From contig NZ_CANMWS010000019.1 in the NCBI RefSeq assembly GCF_947501665.1, positions 62,001 to 126,000 on the forward strand: a stretch of 64,000 bases of DNA. Direction: 5' to 3'. Both the position numbers and the translations under genes were made by a program. Below the pieces are notes generated by a model. That model had not been told where the DNA came from, searched no databases, and saw only the letters and a list, made by a program, of their open reading frames with translations. Source of the DNA: an uncultured Shewanella sp. (lineage in GTDB: Bacteria > Pseudomonadota > Gammaproteobacteria > Enterobacterales > Shewanellaceae). Shown in pieces: positions 35,668 to 45,745 of this stretch (its first letter is position 1; each line of letters begins with the position of its first letter).

Positions 35668-38259
35668 ATGATCCGTATCGAATTATCGACTCTGATCGGT
35701 AAGCTTAATCAACAGAGCAAACTGGGATTAGAGCAAGCTGCTTCATTGTGTATTAGTCGTCAAAACAGTGAAGTGACCATTGCACACTTATTGTTTGTTT
35801 TACTCGATAACCCGTTGAGCGATATGCGTGTCTTGCTGAAGCAGGCCAATGTCGATCATGAGTTAGTGAAGCAATATTTAGGTGACTCACTGCCTCGGGA
35901 AGAAGACTTAGATACCCGTCCAGGTTTCTCGCCTTTATTGGTGGAGTTATTGCAAGATGCTTGGTTATTATCCACCACAGACTTACAAGAATTAACGCTG
36001 CGTTCGGGGGCGATTTTCGCTGCCGCTGTGATGCGACCTGAACGTTATTTACCGTTTAATTTAGTGGCTTTGCTTGACGGTATTAACCGTGAAGATTTAC
36101 GTAAGCATTTTGTGCAGCTTACCGAAAACTCGGCCGAATCTGCCAGTGTTGCAACCCAAAGTAATCAGGCGGCATTGATTAATAATACTGACAGTGCGCT
36201 TGTTAAGTTCACCACAGATTTTACAGAGCTTGCTAGGCAAGGTGAGCTGGATCCTGTTTTGTGTCGTGACGATGAAATTGCGTTGATGATTGATATTTTA
36301 TGTCGTCGCCGTAAGAACAACCCCATTGTCGTGGGCGATGCCGGGGTGGGTAAAAGTGCGGTGGTTGAAGGGCTCGCAAGACGAATTGTTGAAGGAAAAG
36401 TGCCAAATAGACTCAAAGATGTCAGCTTATTGTCATTGGATTTAGGCTTATTGCAGGCTGGCGCCTCTGTGAAGGGGGAATTTGAAAAGCGCTTAAAAGC
36501 GTTAATCGATGAAGTCAAAGCCTCACCAAAACAGATTATTTTATTTATCGATGAGGCACACACCTTGATTGGTGCGGGTAATCAAGAGGGCGGCGGAGAT
36601 GCGGCGAACTTGCTTAAACCCGCGCTGGCTCGCGGTGAGTTATGCACGGTGGGTGCGACGACTTGGAAAGAATATAAAAAGTATTTTGAAAAAGATCCTG
36701 CTCTGACTCGCCGTTTTCAATTGGTGAAATTGGATGAGCCCAGTGTCAGTCAAGCGGTGGATATTTTACGTGGTCTGCATCACGTCTATGAAAAAGCCCA
36801 TCAAGTCATTATTAATGATTCTGCTTTAGAAGCTGCGGCTCGTTTGTCAGCCCGTTATGTGGCCAATCGCCAACTTCCCGATAAAGCCATTGATGTGTTA
36901 GATACAGCCTGTGCGCGAATTGCGATTAATTTAAGCTCACCGCCAAAAGGCATGGCCGAGTTGGAAAGTTTAGGTTATCAACATCAAAAAGAAATGAGCT
37001 TGCTTGAGCGTCAGCAACACTTAGGCCAAGTGATTGATGAAGCGCGTTTAAGTGAGCTTAAGGTTAAAGCGGATCAACAAGCTGATGATTATGCTCAATT
37101 AGAAGCCGACTGGAAACAGCAGCAAGAGCTGGTGTCAAGTATGCTTACGCTGCGTGAGCAACTGCTAGATGAAGACAATAGCGATAATTTTGATGATATT
37201 CGCTCTCAAGTGCAAGCATTGAGCTTGAGTATTGATGAGCTCTCTCACAGTGGCAAACTGGTTTACCCAGAAGTGGATGCGGAGCAAGTGGCTGCGGTTA
37301 TTGCTGATTGGACCGGTGTGCCTGTGTCGCAAATGAATACTGACGAGTTGCATAAAATCACCCATTTACCCATGATTTTAGGCGAAGCGTTAAAAGGTCA
37401 AGACGTGGCGATAGAGCGCATTCATCGCAATATGTTGACCGCACGGGCAGATTTACGCCGAGCCGGACGGCCTAAAGGGGCATTTTTACTGGTGGGGCCA
37501 AGTGGTGTGGGAAAAACTGAAACTGTGGTGCAAATTGCAGAGCAACTTTATGGTGGCAAGCAATTTTTAACCACCATTAACATGTCTGAATACCAAGAAA
37601 AGCATACCGTGTCGCGTTTAATTGGTTCACCACCTGGTTATGTGGGCTTTGGCGAAGGCGGAGTATTAACTGAAGCTATACGTAAAATGCCTTATTCTAT
37701 TGTTTTACTTGATGAAGTAGAAAAAGCGCACCCAGATGTATTGAACCTGTTTTATCAAGCTTTTGATAAAGGAGAGCTGGCAGACGGTGAAGGGCGATTA
37801 ATTGATTGCCAAAATATCATTTTCTTCCTGACGTCTAACTTAGGTTATCAAAGTATTGTCGATAATGCAGACAAGCCGGAGTACATTGATGATGCACTTT
37901 ATCCTGAACTCGCCGAATTCTTTAAACCTGCTTTATTGGCGCGAATGGAGATTGTGCCTTATTTACCCTTAGGTGAAGCGGTATTAAAAGATATTATCGG
38001 CTACAAACTGGCTAAATTAGAAAGCTTGCTAGTTGAGCGATATAAGGCGAATGTCAGTATCGATCCAAGTTTAGTGGATGAGATTTATCGGCGTTCTACC
38101 CGCGCTGAAAATGGCGCTCGTATGTTAGAGGCCATTATTGATGGTCAAATGTTACCGCCTGTGTCATTGGCGTTATTGAATAAGCTGGCAAATAAAGAAG
38201 ATGTCGAGCAAATTCATTTACGATTCACTGATGGCGAATTTGTGGGTGAGGTTATCTAG
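35668..38259 (+). CDS. clpV: ClpV (TssH), AAA+ sheath-recycling ATPase
   Basis: An 863-residue class I Clp ATPase. The N-terminal domain (1-160) is of the ClpV type that binds TssC. It has two AAA+ modules: Walker A GDAGVGKS (about 223-230) with LFIDEAHTLIGAG, and GPSGVGKTE (about 610-617) with VLLDEVEKAHPDVL. It disassembles contracted TssBC sheath using ATP. The stop overlaps the vasH start (TAGTG). Confidence 0.97.
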   Translation: MIRIELSTLIGKLNQQSKLGLEQAASLCISRQNSEVTIAHLLFVLLDNPLSDMRVLLKQANVDHELVKQYLGDSLPREEDLDTRPGFSPLLVELLQDAWLLSTTDLQELTLRSGAIFAAAVMRPERYLPFNLVALLDGINREDLRKHFVQLTENSAESASVATQSNQAALINNTDSALVKFTTDFTELARQGELDPVLCRDDEIALMIDILCRRRKNNPIVVGDAGVGKSAVVEGLARRIVEGKVPNRLKDVSLLSLDLGLLQAGASVKGEFEKRLKALIDEVKASPKQIILFIDEAHTLIGAGNQEGGGDAANLLKPALARGELCTVGATTWKEYKKYFEKDPALTRRFQLVKLDEPSVSQAVDILRGLHHVYEKAHQVIINDSALEAAARLSARYVANRQLPDKAIDVLDTACARIAINLSSPPKGMAELESLGYQHQKEMSLLERQQHLGQVIDEARLSELKVKADQQADDYAQLEADWKQQQELVSSMLTLREQLLDEDNSDNFDDIRSQVQALSLSIDELSHSGKLVYPEVDAEQVAAVIADWTGVPVSQMNTDELHKITHLPMILGEALKGQDVAIERIHRNMLTARADLRRAGRPKGAFLLVGPSGVGKTETVVQIAEQLYGGKQFLTTINMSEYQEKHTVSRLIGSPPGYVGFGEGGVLTEAIRKMPYSIVLLDEVEKAHPDVLNLFYQAFDKGELADGEGRLIDCQNIIFFLTSNLGYQSIVDNADKPEYIDDALYPELAEFFKPALLARMEIVPYLPLGEAVLKDIIGYKLAKLESLLVERYKANVSIDPSLVDEIYRRSTRAENGARMLEAIIDGQMLPPVSLALLNKLANKEDVEQIHLRFTDGEFVGEVI

Positions 38260-39860
38260 TGCAATCCCAGCAATGGTTACAGCGAGCATCAGGATTATTG
38301 GCTTGTCGTCAGGTCGCGCCGTTAATTAATGAGTTTTTGAATGGCTTAAGTGCTGAATTGCCTACAGACATGCCTTTTTTACTGTTACCCACAGTCGATG
38401 GGCGTGAGCTTGCTGTGGTGGCAAGTGAGCCTGATTATTTTCAATCAATTGCTAGCGGTGTAAAGTGGGAAGTGGATGATTTTGAACATCCTTTTTCTCA
38501 TGCATTGCAGTCGCAAAAAACCATGGTGCTGGATCATGAGACCTTGCTTTATTGGCAAGGTCACAGTGGCTTTATGGCATTAACCTTGAATATGAAAAAA
38601 GATCAGCACTTGGCTATTTATCCTTTAAATAATGATAAAGGCGCCGTAGTGGGGATTTTAGTCTTAGACTTGCCCGTATCCATGGCTGCTGAGTTGGTTG
38701 AGCGTCCCGATTGGCAAAACTTTGTGGCGGTATTTACTCGTCATTGGCAGTTGCTTGAATCGATTCGTCATCAAGATAGGCAGCAAAGTTTATTGTCGGA
38801 TTCAATCGTTTCTATTCGCAAAGAAAAGTTTGATAAGGAGCAGGCTGAGGCTCTGAGTCTTGAGTTGGTGGGCAACAGTGAGCTGATGCAAACTTTACGC
38901 AAAGAGATAGTGCGTGTGGGCCAGTCTGATTTAGCGGTCATGATCCAAGGACAAACGGGTACAGGCAAAGAGCTGGTGGCAAGAGGCGTTCATGATTATT
39001 CTAAACGTAAACATGCACCTTTTATTGCGATTAACTGTGCGGCTATTCCTGATAATTTGCTGGAATCTGAATTATTTGGTTATGAGAAAGGCGCCTTTTC
39101 TGGGGCCGATAATGCGAAAGAAGGACTCATTGCAGCCGCAGACGGTGGCAGTTTATTTTTGGATGAAATAGGCGATATGCCGCTATTATTGCAGACTAAA
39201 TTGCTTAGGGTGCTTGAAAGTCGTCAATTTAGAGCGCTAGGCGCGGCGAAAGAAACCCAATCAGATTTTAGACTTATCGTCGCATCTCATGTGGATTTAA
39301 AACAAAAATCGCGCACGGGTGAATTTAGACAAGATCTTTTTTATCGCTTATGCCAATTTCCCATCGCTATTCCTACCTTAAAAGACAGAGTGACTGATGT
39401 GCCGGAATTGGTTGAGCACTTTATTCATCGTTTTAATGCCAGCCAAAAAAGACAAGTGCCGGGTATTCGCTTTTCGGCAATCGATCGATTATCGAAACAT
39501 GATTACCCTGGCAATGTGCGTGAACTGAGAAATATTGTTGAATACGCTTGTGCGCTGACCTTAGATGGCCAAGAAATAGACTTAAGTGCATTGCCGACAT
39601 TGGATATTGAGCCCGATACCGATATTGAATCGTCGTCAAACCTGGAAAAAGAGGACACCTTCTCAAACCATTTACTGGCTTCGATGACCCACAAATTTGA
39701 CCAAATCGACGATCTCAAAGAGGCGGTTTTACAATTTGAGCGGGCGGTGATTGAGGCTAGATTAACAGCTTTTGCTGGGGATCGTGGCCGTGCGGCCAAT
39801 AGTTTGGGCTTGCCTAAAAGGACCTTGGCACATAAATGCATAAAATTGGAGATAAGTTAA
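38259..39860 (+). CDS. vasH: VasH, sigma-54-dependent T6SS activator
   Basis: A 533-residue bacterial enhancer-binding protein. The N-terminal GAF-like domain (about 20-175) is followed by the AAA+ domain with Walker A GQTGTGKE (about 231-238) and Walker B SLFLDEIGDMP. The C-terminal Fis-type helix-turn-helix (GDRGRAANSLGLPKRTLAH) follows. The sigma-54-contacting loop reads GAFSGA (about 278-283) instead of the usual GAFTGA, a conservative change. It has no phosphorylatable receiver domain. In V. cholerae VasH drives hcp/vgrG expression; here a sigma-54 promoter precedes hcp. GTG 38259 overlaps clpV. Confidence 0.95.
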   Translation: MQSQQWLQRASGLLACRQVAPLINEFLNGLSAELPTDMPFLLLPTVDGRELAVVASEPDYFQSIASGVKWEVDDFEHPFSHALQSQKTMVLDHETLLYWQGHSGFMALTLNMKKDQHLAIYPLNNDKGAVVGILVLDLPVSMAAELVERPDWQNFVAVFTRHWQLLESIRHQDRQQSLLSDSIVSIRKEKFDKEQAEALSLELVGNSELMQTLRKEIVRVGQSDLAVMIQGQTGTGKELVARGVHDYSKRKHAPFIAINCAAIPDNLLESELFGYEKGAFSGADNAKEGLIAAADGGSLFLDEIGDMPLLLQTKLLRVLESRQFRALGAAKETQSDFRLIVASHVDLKQKSRTGEFRQDLFYRLCQFPIAIPTLKDRVTDVPELVEHFIHRFNASQKRQVPGIRFSAIDRLSKHDYPGNVRELRNIVEYACALTLDGQEIDLSALPTLDIEPDTDIESSSNLEKEDTFSNHLLASMTHKFDQIDDLKEAVLQFERAVIEARLTAFAGDRGRAANSLGLPKRTLAHKCIKLEIS

Positions 39861-40522
39861 TGATGGCACAGATCAAAGGAATGTTACTGGCCTTGTTGTT
39901 TTGTCCGGTATTTGTCGTTCATGCTGAAGGTACCTTGCTTGAAGATGCCCTTGAATGTCGGCATATACCCAGTAAATTAGAACGCCTATTGTGTTTTGAT
40001 ACGGTTTTTGTCACGCCTACGGGCAGTGAGCAGCCAGCGGAAATTGTGGCTGATGATCCCCATACTAAACAGTGGAAGCGTGCATTTGATAACGAAGCCA
40101 ATCGTGAAAACGAGCGTGGCTTTTTATTAAATGATGCCTTTAATACGCCTGATGATGATCCTAATATTTGGGCGACTGCCCAAGCTATCGGCGCCATTCC
40201 TCCTCGACCTATCATGATGCTCAGTTGTATTGATAATATCAGCCGAGTTGAATTGATTTTTGCCGATCCGATTAATATTCGCAGCACGGCTATCAGCATT
40301 AAGACGCCTCAAGGGGAATCCACCCAAGATTGGATGGTTGATAATTCGGGTTACATTTTGCGAACAGGGAGAGGGTTGCAAGCCATTGTTGCGATGAAGG
40401 CCATGTTATTGGGTAAAGAATTTGTCTTAGGATCTGAGCACAAATGGATAGATGGGTTGCAGTTTGACACTCATCAAATGGAACAGTCATTAAAGGCATT
40501 ACGCCGAGAATGCAGTTGGTAG
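39860..40522 (+). CDS. vasI: VasI (TagO-like) T6SS-associated exported protein
   Basis: A 220-residue protein with a signal peptide (MLLALLFCPVFVVHAEG) and the LECRHIPSKLERLLCFD motif typical of the VasI/TagO family. ATG 39860 overlaps the vasH stop (TAATG); an in-frame start at 39836 would lengthen the signal and is less likely. Equivalent to VCA0118 by position. Role in the apparatus is not established. Confidence 0.88.
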   Translation: MMAQIKGMLLALLFCPVFVVHAEGTLLEDALECRHIPSKLERLLCFDTVFVTPTGSEQPAEIVADDPHTKQWKRAFDNEANRENERGFLLNDAFNTPDDDPNIWATAQAIGAIPPRPIMMLSCIDNISRVELIFADPINIRSTAISIKTPQGESTQDWMVDNSGYILRTGRGLQAIVAMKAMLLGKEFVLGSEHKWIDGLQFDTHQMEQSLKALRRECSW

Positions 40523-40533
40523 GTCAAGGGAGA

Positions 40534-40641
40534 ATGATCATGTCTACAGCGTATATCAGGCAATTGCTTGTCCTTATTAAAGAGATCCTTTTAGCTATCA
40601 AGAATATTGTTGTCGTGGCTTGGAGGAGTAAACATGTCTAA
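40534..40641 (+). CDS. 35-codon open frame between vasI and tssA
   Basis: A possible leader peptide: ATG 40534 with GGGAGA just upstream, encoding a short hydrophobic/basic peptide (RQLLVLIKEILLAIKNIVVV) that ends at 40641, eight bases inside tssA. The fit of a ribosome site, an amphipathic helix and an overlap with the next start hints at a translated small protein. Chance cannot be excluded. Confidence 0.3.
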   Translation: MIMSTAYIRQLLVLIKEILLAIKNIVVVAWRSKHV

Positions 40642-42064
40642 AGAATATCTAACGCAAATTACCCAACCTATTAGTGCAGATAATCCTGTGGGCGAACGTT
40701 TATTTGACGATCCCTTGTTTGATTTTATTGAATCACAAATGATGAAAATTGGCTCCTTATCCCACGGTGACATTCAGTGGCGTGAAGTCGAAACCGGGAT
40801 TGTGACCTTACTGGAAACGAAGTCAAAAGACTTAAAGTTAGTGACGTATTTACTGCAATGTTTACAGCATCAACCAAGTTTGGAACGATTTACATTATCT
40901 TTGCTTATTTTACATGGTTTTATGCAAAGTTTTTGGGAGAGCTGCTTTCCCGCGCCTGGGGCTAGAGGTGTTTTGCCAAGGCGTCGATTCTTTACGCAAA
41001 TTATGCAACGTCTAGTTAAAGCCGCTGAAAATATAGACACTGAATTTTGCGACACAGATGAAAAACAGGCTATTAATGAGGCGCTTGCGGCCTTAATTAC
41101 TATTGCTAAGCAGTATGAACTCCCCCTTGATGAACTCACCAGTTTAGAGGCTGCATTAAAACGCCGCTTAAGTGGGGAGTCTAAGCCTAAGCAAGTCGTT
41201 CAGTCCACCGAGCAAGTCTCTAACGGTGCAGAACAAAGCAGTGCTCAAATGAGTGCAGGAGCGAGTACACCCACGCCACCAAGCTTAAATATTGACTCCA
41301 GTAATGATAAAGCGACTAAGCAAACCTTACAGAAAGTGTCTGACTTTTTGAGTGAGTTTGAATTAGGTACTGAACTGAGTCTGCGTTTAAGGCGGTTTGC
41401 TGTGTGGTTTTCGATTATCAGTGCACCAGAGCGAACCGCCAGCGGTGAAACACGTTTGATGCCTGTGGCCGTTGATAGAGTTAATGAATACCAAACTTTA
41501 TTGAGCAAAGGGGCGGATATGGCACTCTTACGGCGAGTAGAGCAAAGTTTAACTTTGGCTCCTTTTTGGTTTGATGGGCATCATTTAAGTGCGCAAATTT
41601 GTCAGTCTTTAGGTCACCCTGAATGGGCGAATGCCATTCGAGAAGAAACCTATTCTTTTTTAAATCGTGTGCCCGGTCTTATGGACATGTCTTTTAAAGG
41701 TGGCGTGCCTTTTGTGAGTCCTGATACTCGTCAGTGGCTCGACAGTGCAAGCGGTGCGGGTATGGCGGGTGGTGAAGTGATGAGTAGCTGGGAGCAAAAA
41801 CGTAAAGAAACGTTAGAGTTGGCAGATCAAGGCGGTTTATCGGTGGCGTTAGCCATGTTAAATGATGGCATGAGCAGCACTAAAGAGCCTAGAGAGCAGT
41901 TTTACTTGCGGTTAATAAGCGCAGAATTAATGGATAGTCATCAATTATCCGCTATGGCTAAAGTTGAATATAATCAGTTGTATACGCAGGCAATGGAAAC
42001 CAGTTTAACGGATTGGGAACCAACCTTGGTGTCGCATTTACAGAAAGTCACCTCGGTGAACTAA
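40634..42064 (+). CDS. tssA: TssA (VasJ), ImpA-family T6SS protein
   Basis: A 476-residue protein. The N-terminal ImpA domain is visible (ISADNPVGERLFDDPLFDFI and the WREVETGIVTLLETKSKDL block), then a low-complexity linker (about 180-225) and the VasJ-type C-terminal domain. TssA proteins coordinate tail priming and sheath extension. ATG 40634 has GGAGGA upstream and is preferred to an in-frame start at 40607. Confidence 0.93.
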   Translation: MSKEYLTQITQPISADNPVGERLFDDPLFDFIESQMMKIGSLSHGDIQWREVETGIVTLLETKSKDLKLVTYLLQCLQHQPSLERFTLSLLILHGFMQSFWESCFPAPGARGVLPRRRFFTQIMQRLVKAAENIDTEFCDTDEKQAINEALAALITIAKQYELPLDELTSLEAALKRRLSGESKPKQVVQSTEQVSNGAEQSSAQMSAGASTPTPPSLNIDSSNDKATKQTLQKVSDFLSEFELGTELSLRLRRFAVWFSIISAPERTASGETRLMPVAVDRVNEYQTLLSKGADMALLRRVEQSLTLAPFWFDGHHLSAQICQSLGHPEWANAIREETYSFLNRVPGLMDMSFKGGVPFVSPDTRQWLDSASGAGMAGGEVMSSWEQKRKETLELADQGGLSVALAMLNDGMSSTKEPREQFYLRLISAELMDSHQLSAMAKVEYNQLYTQAMETSLTDWEPTLVSHLQKVTSVN

Positions 42065-42073
42065 GGACAGGGA

Positions 42074-45000
42074 ATGAGTAATATATTGTCTATAATCAAA
42101 GGTTTTTTAAAGAAACTGTTACCGGAATTAAAATCCGCCTTGCCGATTTTATTGGCGGTGATTTTTGTGTTAGTGAATGTGGCTATTTGGTGGGCAGGCC
42201 CTTGGCTTGAAATTGATGAGCAAAAGCCTTTTGCGTCAGTAGCGGCGCGTGCATTATTTAGTACCATTTTTTCATTGTCTTGCTTTACGTTGTGGGGATT
42301 ATTGCAATGGCGTAAAGTGAAAGCTTATGCGGCACAAGAGGTCAAAGAGCAGCAGCTGGTTGAAGATCCTATTCAAGGTATTGTTGAGCGCCAAGAGGTG
42401 GAGCTTAACGAGGTGATGGGCCATCTTAAACAGAGTTTAAATAAACGGAATTATCTTTATACTTTGCCGTGGTTTTTGGTATTAGGCTTAGAAAATGCCG
42501 GTAAAACCAGTTTGATAAACCGATCTGGTCAGCAGTTTATGTTTTCGTCAACTCGCCGTAGTGCTGGGCGTAAGAGCAAAAACCCGTTTTCATTTGATTG
42601 GTGGGTGGGTCGAGATGCCGTGCTTATCGATCCTGATGGTGAGCTATTAACCCAAAGACAAACTGCCGAAGAAGGCAGCGGCGAAATGGAGCGTCGTTTA
42701 TGGCTTCATTTTGTCCAGTGGTTAGAAAAAACCCGTAATCGTCGCCCCCTTAATGGGGTTGTACTGGCGATTGATGTTGCAGATATGGTCAGTGGTACCG
42801 TGTCTGACAGAAAAGCTTATGGCCAGCTTATTCGTACCCGTTTACGGGAGTTGATGGAAACCTTATCAACCCGTTTACCTGTGTATATTTCATTGACTAA
42901 GTTGGATCTACTACAAGGTTTTGAGCCTTTTTTCCGTCATTATACCCAGAGCCAACGTGATGAAATTTTAGGTTTTACCTTTTCGCTTAATTCAGTTGAT
43001 AATCTTGATAGCTGGCTTGATGAATTTGATGCTGATTTTGCAGTGTTTATCGAACGGATCAATGCCTGTTTACCCCGAGCATTATTACAGTGTCGCGATG
43101 TGGAAGAACGCACTGAGATTTATAGTTTTTCTCGTCAAATCGCTGGCGCACATGGCGTGTTACGTAACTTTTTCACTGAGGCCTTAGCTTCAGATCAATT
43201 TTCTACCTCAGCCTTAGTGCGTGGTGTCTATTTTACGTCTGTGTATCAAGAAGGGGTGCCTACCAATGCTTATGTTGATAGTGCATCACGTAAATACGGC
43301 TTAAGTGAAACCATTAACAGCGCACAAAAAAGTGAAAATTCCACCGCCTTTTTTACTCAGCCATTATTTAAACGCATTATTTACCCTGAAGCGGGATTGG
43401 CCTCTGATAACTTTAAAGTGGCTAAGCAAAAGCGGCGTTTAATGGCACTCTCCTTTGTGGCCTGCTCAATTGCCTCAGTATTGTTAGTGGGCAGTTGGCA
43501 TCGCTATTATTTACAAAATACCAAGCAAGCCGATGCCGTTCTCAGTAAAGTGAATAGTTTTAATGAACAGTATCATCAGTTTAGTTTTGATGAAGTGGCT
43601 AAGAGCATTGTACCGCCACTTAATACGATCCGCTCGGCCACGTTAGAGTTTGGTTTTTTCCATGAAAAGCCACGTTTTATCTCTGACTTAGGCTTATATC
43701 AAGGCCATGTGATAGGCCCTAAAGTGGAAGAGACTTATCTTAACTTACTTGCGTATCGTTATATTCCTGCGCTGCTGAAACAAGTGGCTACCGATATGCT
43801 TAATGCTTCAAAAGCCAGTGATGAAAAGCTGTCTTTATTGCGAGTATTTAGAATGATGGTGGATCAAAGTGGTCGCCAGAATAAGTTTGTCACTGACTAT
43901 TTTGCCGCGCAATGGCAGCAAGCTTATGAAGGGAATCGCGAGTTACAATCTCAGCTTATGGCGCACCTTGATTATGCGCTGGAGCACACTAACTTAGCGT
44001 CTATGCGTCAGGCGGGAGATGCTGAGGCCATTGATGCCATCAGTCCCTATGATGGGCTTATTGCCCGTACGCAACAAGAATTGAGTCATTTGCCTATTGA
44101 GCAAAGGGTTTATCGTAATTTAAAGCAAACAGCCTCATCAGAACTAGGAGGACCGCTAGATTTAAAACTCACCACGGGACCTGCGTTTGAGTTAGTGTTT
44201 AGTGATCGTGCCGCTAATGGCAGTTTTGAGCAATTAAACGTGCCTAGGTTACTGACTAAGCAAGGCTTTAAGGGCTATTTTATTCCTAAGTCTGACTCGG
44301 TTTCTGAGCTGGCGTTAATTGATAGTTGGGTGCTTGGGCAATCACAATCCAGTGACTTTAGTCATGAAGATAAAAAGGTGTTGCGTAATAAAATTCGCGA
44401 TCAGTATATCAGCGACTACAACAGCACATGGCGTGGTGCTTTGAATCAATTTGATATCAAAGCGTTTAGGGATATTAATCATGGCGTCTTTGTATTAGAT
44501 ACCATCAGCTCTGGCAGTAAGCCAATTAGCCGTATACTTAATACGCTATCAGAAAATACTGAGCTGTTTCCAACCTTGCCCGATGATGATAATGCGAAAA
44601 CCGCTTTAATGGCCACGCCAGAATATAAAATTGCTGCGCTTATTGATGGTAATTTTGCCAAGTTGAATCAGTTGGAGAAGGTTGATGGTACGCAACCTAA
44701 CTATATGGCTGAGGTGATGGAGTCTGTGACGCAACTGCATGGTTATTTAAAAGCCATTCAAGATGCGCCTGATGTGGGTAAAGCGGCCTTGCAGGCGGCA
44801 CAAGAAAGATTAACGCTCAATGATGCCGATCCTATTTTTGCGTTGAAACGCATTGCCACGAATTTACCTAAACCGATGGATAGCATTATGGTGAAATTGG
44901 CTAATGAGAGCTGGAAGGTGGTATTGCAAAGTGCCATCAAACATCTTGAAGTCCGTTGGCATAATGATATTTACCTTGAGTATCAGCAAAAATTGGCTTC

Positions 45001-45664
45001 CCGTTATCCTTTTAATTCACAAACTACTAAACAGGTTTCGTTAGCGGACTTTGAACATTTCTTTGGCCCAGAGGGCACAATTAATGTGTTTTATGAGCAG
45101 CAAATGAAAATGTTTATCGAAGAAAATATCAATACGTTAGAGCAATTTGCTCAATCTGAGTCTGGTCAAGATGGCACTCGCTCTGGGTTGATTCGACAAG
45201 AAGTGATGGATGCGCTTGAGCAGGCGAAGCAAATTCAAAGTGCTTTCTTTAATCGCCAAGGTAATTTGGATGTGCAATTTACCATGGAAGCACTGCAAAT
45301 GAGCCCAAATAAGCGTCGTAGTGTGATTAATATTGATGGCCAATATGTGGAGTATTCCCATGGTCCTCAACGCAGTGTTGAACTTGTTTGGCCGAATACA
45401 TTGAGAAAGTCGGCTGAAAGTAAGCTCACCTTAGTGCCCAGTGCAGCAAATCAATCGCCAAGAAGTTTAGCTTATGATGGACCTTGGGCTTTCTTTCGCT
45501 TATTAGATACTGCAAGAATGACGGGATCGAGCAGTACTAGTATTGATTATCAATTTTCTATTGATAAAGGGGATGTGACCTATCGTTTGCACACACAAGA
45601 TACGGCAAACCCATTTACCAGCCGTTTGTTAAGTGATTACAGCATTCCCGAAACCCTATATTGA
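42074..45664 (+). CDS. tssM: TssM (VasK/IcmF), T6SS inner-membrane ATPase-like protein
   Basis: A 1196-residue IcmF protein. Two N-terminal transmembrane helices lie near 23-44 and 57-79, and a third near 455-478. A cytoplasmic NTPase domain between them has Walker A GLENAGKTS (138-146). The large periplasmic part ends in the conserved C-terminal domain that meets TssJ. Complete length for the family. ATG 42074, nine bases after tssA. Confidence 0.97.
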   Translation: MSNILSIIKGFLKKLLPELKSALPILLAVIFVLVNVAIWWAGPWLEIDEQKPFASVAARALFSTIFSLSCFTLWGLLQWRKVKAYAAQEVKEQQLVEDPIQGIVERQEVELNEVMGHLKQSLNKRNYLYTLPWFLVLGLENAGKTSLINRSGQQFMFSSTRRSAGRKSKNPFSFDWWVGRDAVLIDPDGELLTQRQTAEEGSGEMERRLWLHFVQWLEKTRNRRPLNGVVLAIDVADMVSGTVSDRKAYGQLIRTRLRELMETLSTRLPVYISLTKLDLLQGFEPFFRHYTQSQRDEILGFTFSLNSVDNLDSWLDEFDADFAVFIERINACLPRALLQCRDVEERTEIYSFSRQIAGAHGVLRNFFTEALASDQFSTSALVRGVYFTSVYQEGVPTNAYVDSASRKYGLSETINSAQKSENSTAFFTQPLFKRIIYPEAGLASDNFKVAKQKRRLMALSFVACSIASVLLVGSWHRYYLQNTKQADAVLSKVNSFNEQYHQFSFDEVAKSIVPPLNTIRSATLEFGFFHEKPRFISDLGLYQGHVIGPKVEETYLNLLAYRYIPALLKQVATDMLNASKASDEKLSLLRVFRMMVDQSGRQNKFVTDYFAAQWQQAYEGNRELQSQLMAHLDYALEHTNLASMRQAGDAEAIDAISPYDGLIARTQQELSHLPIEQRVYRNLKQTASSELGGPLDLKLTTGPAFELVFSDRAANGSFEQLNVPRLLTKQGFKGYFIPKSDSVSELALIDSWVLGQSQSSDFSHEDKKVLRNKIRDQYISDYNSTWRGALNQFDIKAFRDINHGVFVLDTISSGSKPISRILNTLSENTELFPTLPDDDNAKTALMATPEYKIAALIDGNFAKLNQLEKVDGTQPNYMAEVMESVTQLHGYLKAIQDAPDVGKAALQAAQERLTLNDADPIFALKRIATNLPKPMDSIMVKLANESWKVVLQSAIKHLEVRWHNDIYLEYQQKLASRYPFNSQTTKQVSLADFEHFFGPEGTINVFYEQQMKMFIEENINTLEQFAQSESGQDGTRSGLIRQEVMDALEQAKQIQSAFFNRQGNLDVQFTMEALQMSPNKRRSVINIDGQYVEYSHGPQRSVELVWPNTLRKSAESKLTLVPSAANQSPRSLAYDGPWAFFRLLDTARMTGSSSTSIDYQFSIDKGDVTYRLHTQDTANPFTSRLLSDYSIPETLY

Positions 45665-45745
45665 TTAGATTATTCGCTAGGTTAATCACCTTTTACCTTT
45701 AGGTTTAAGGTGGTTGATTTGGCCATTTTGAAAGGTGGTATTATT

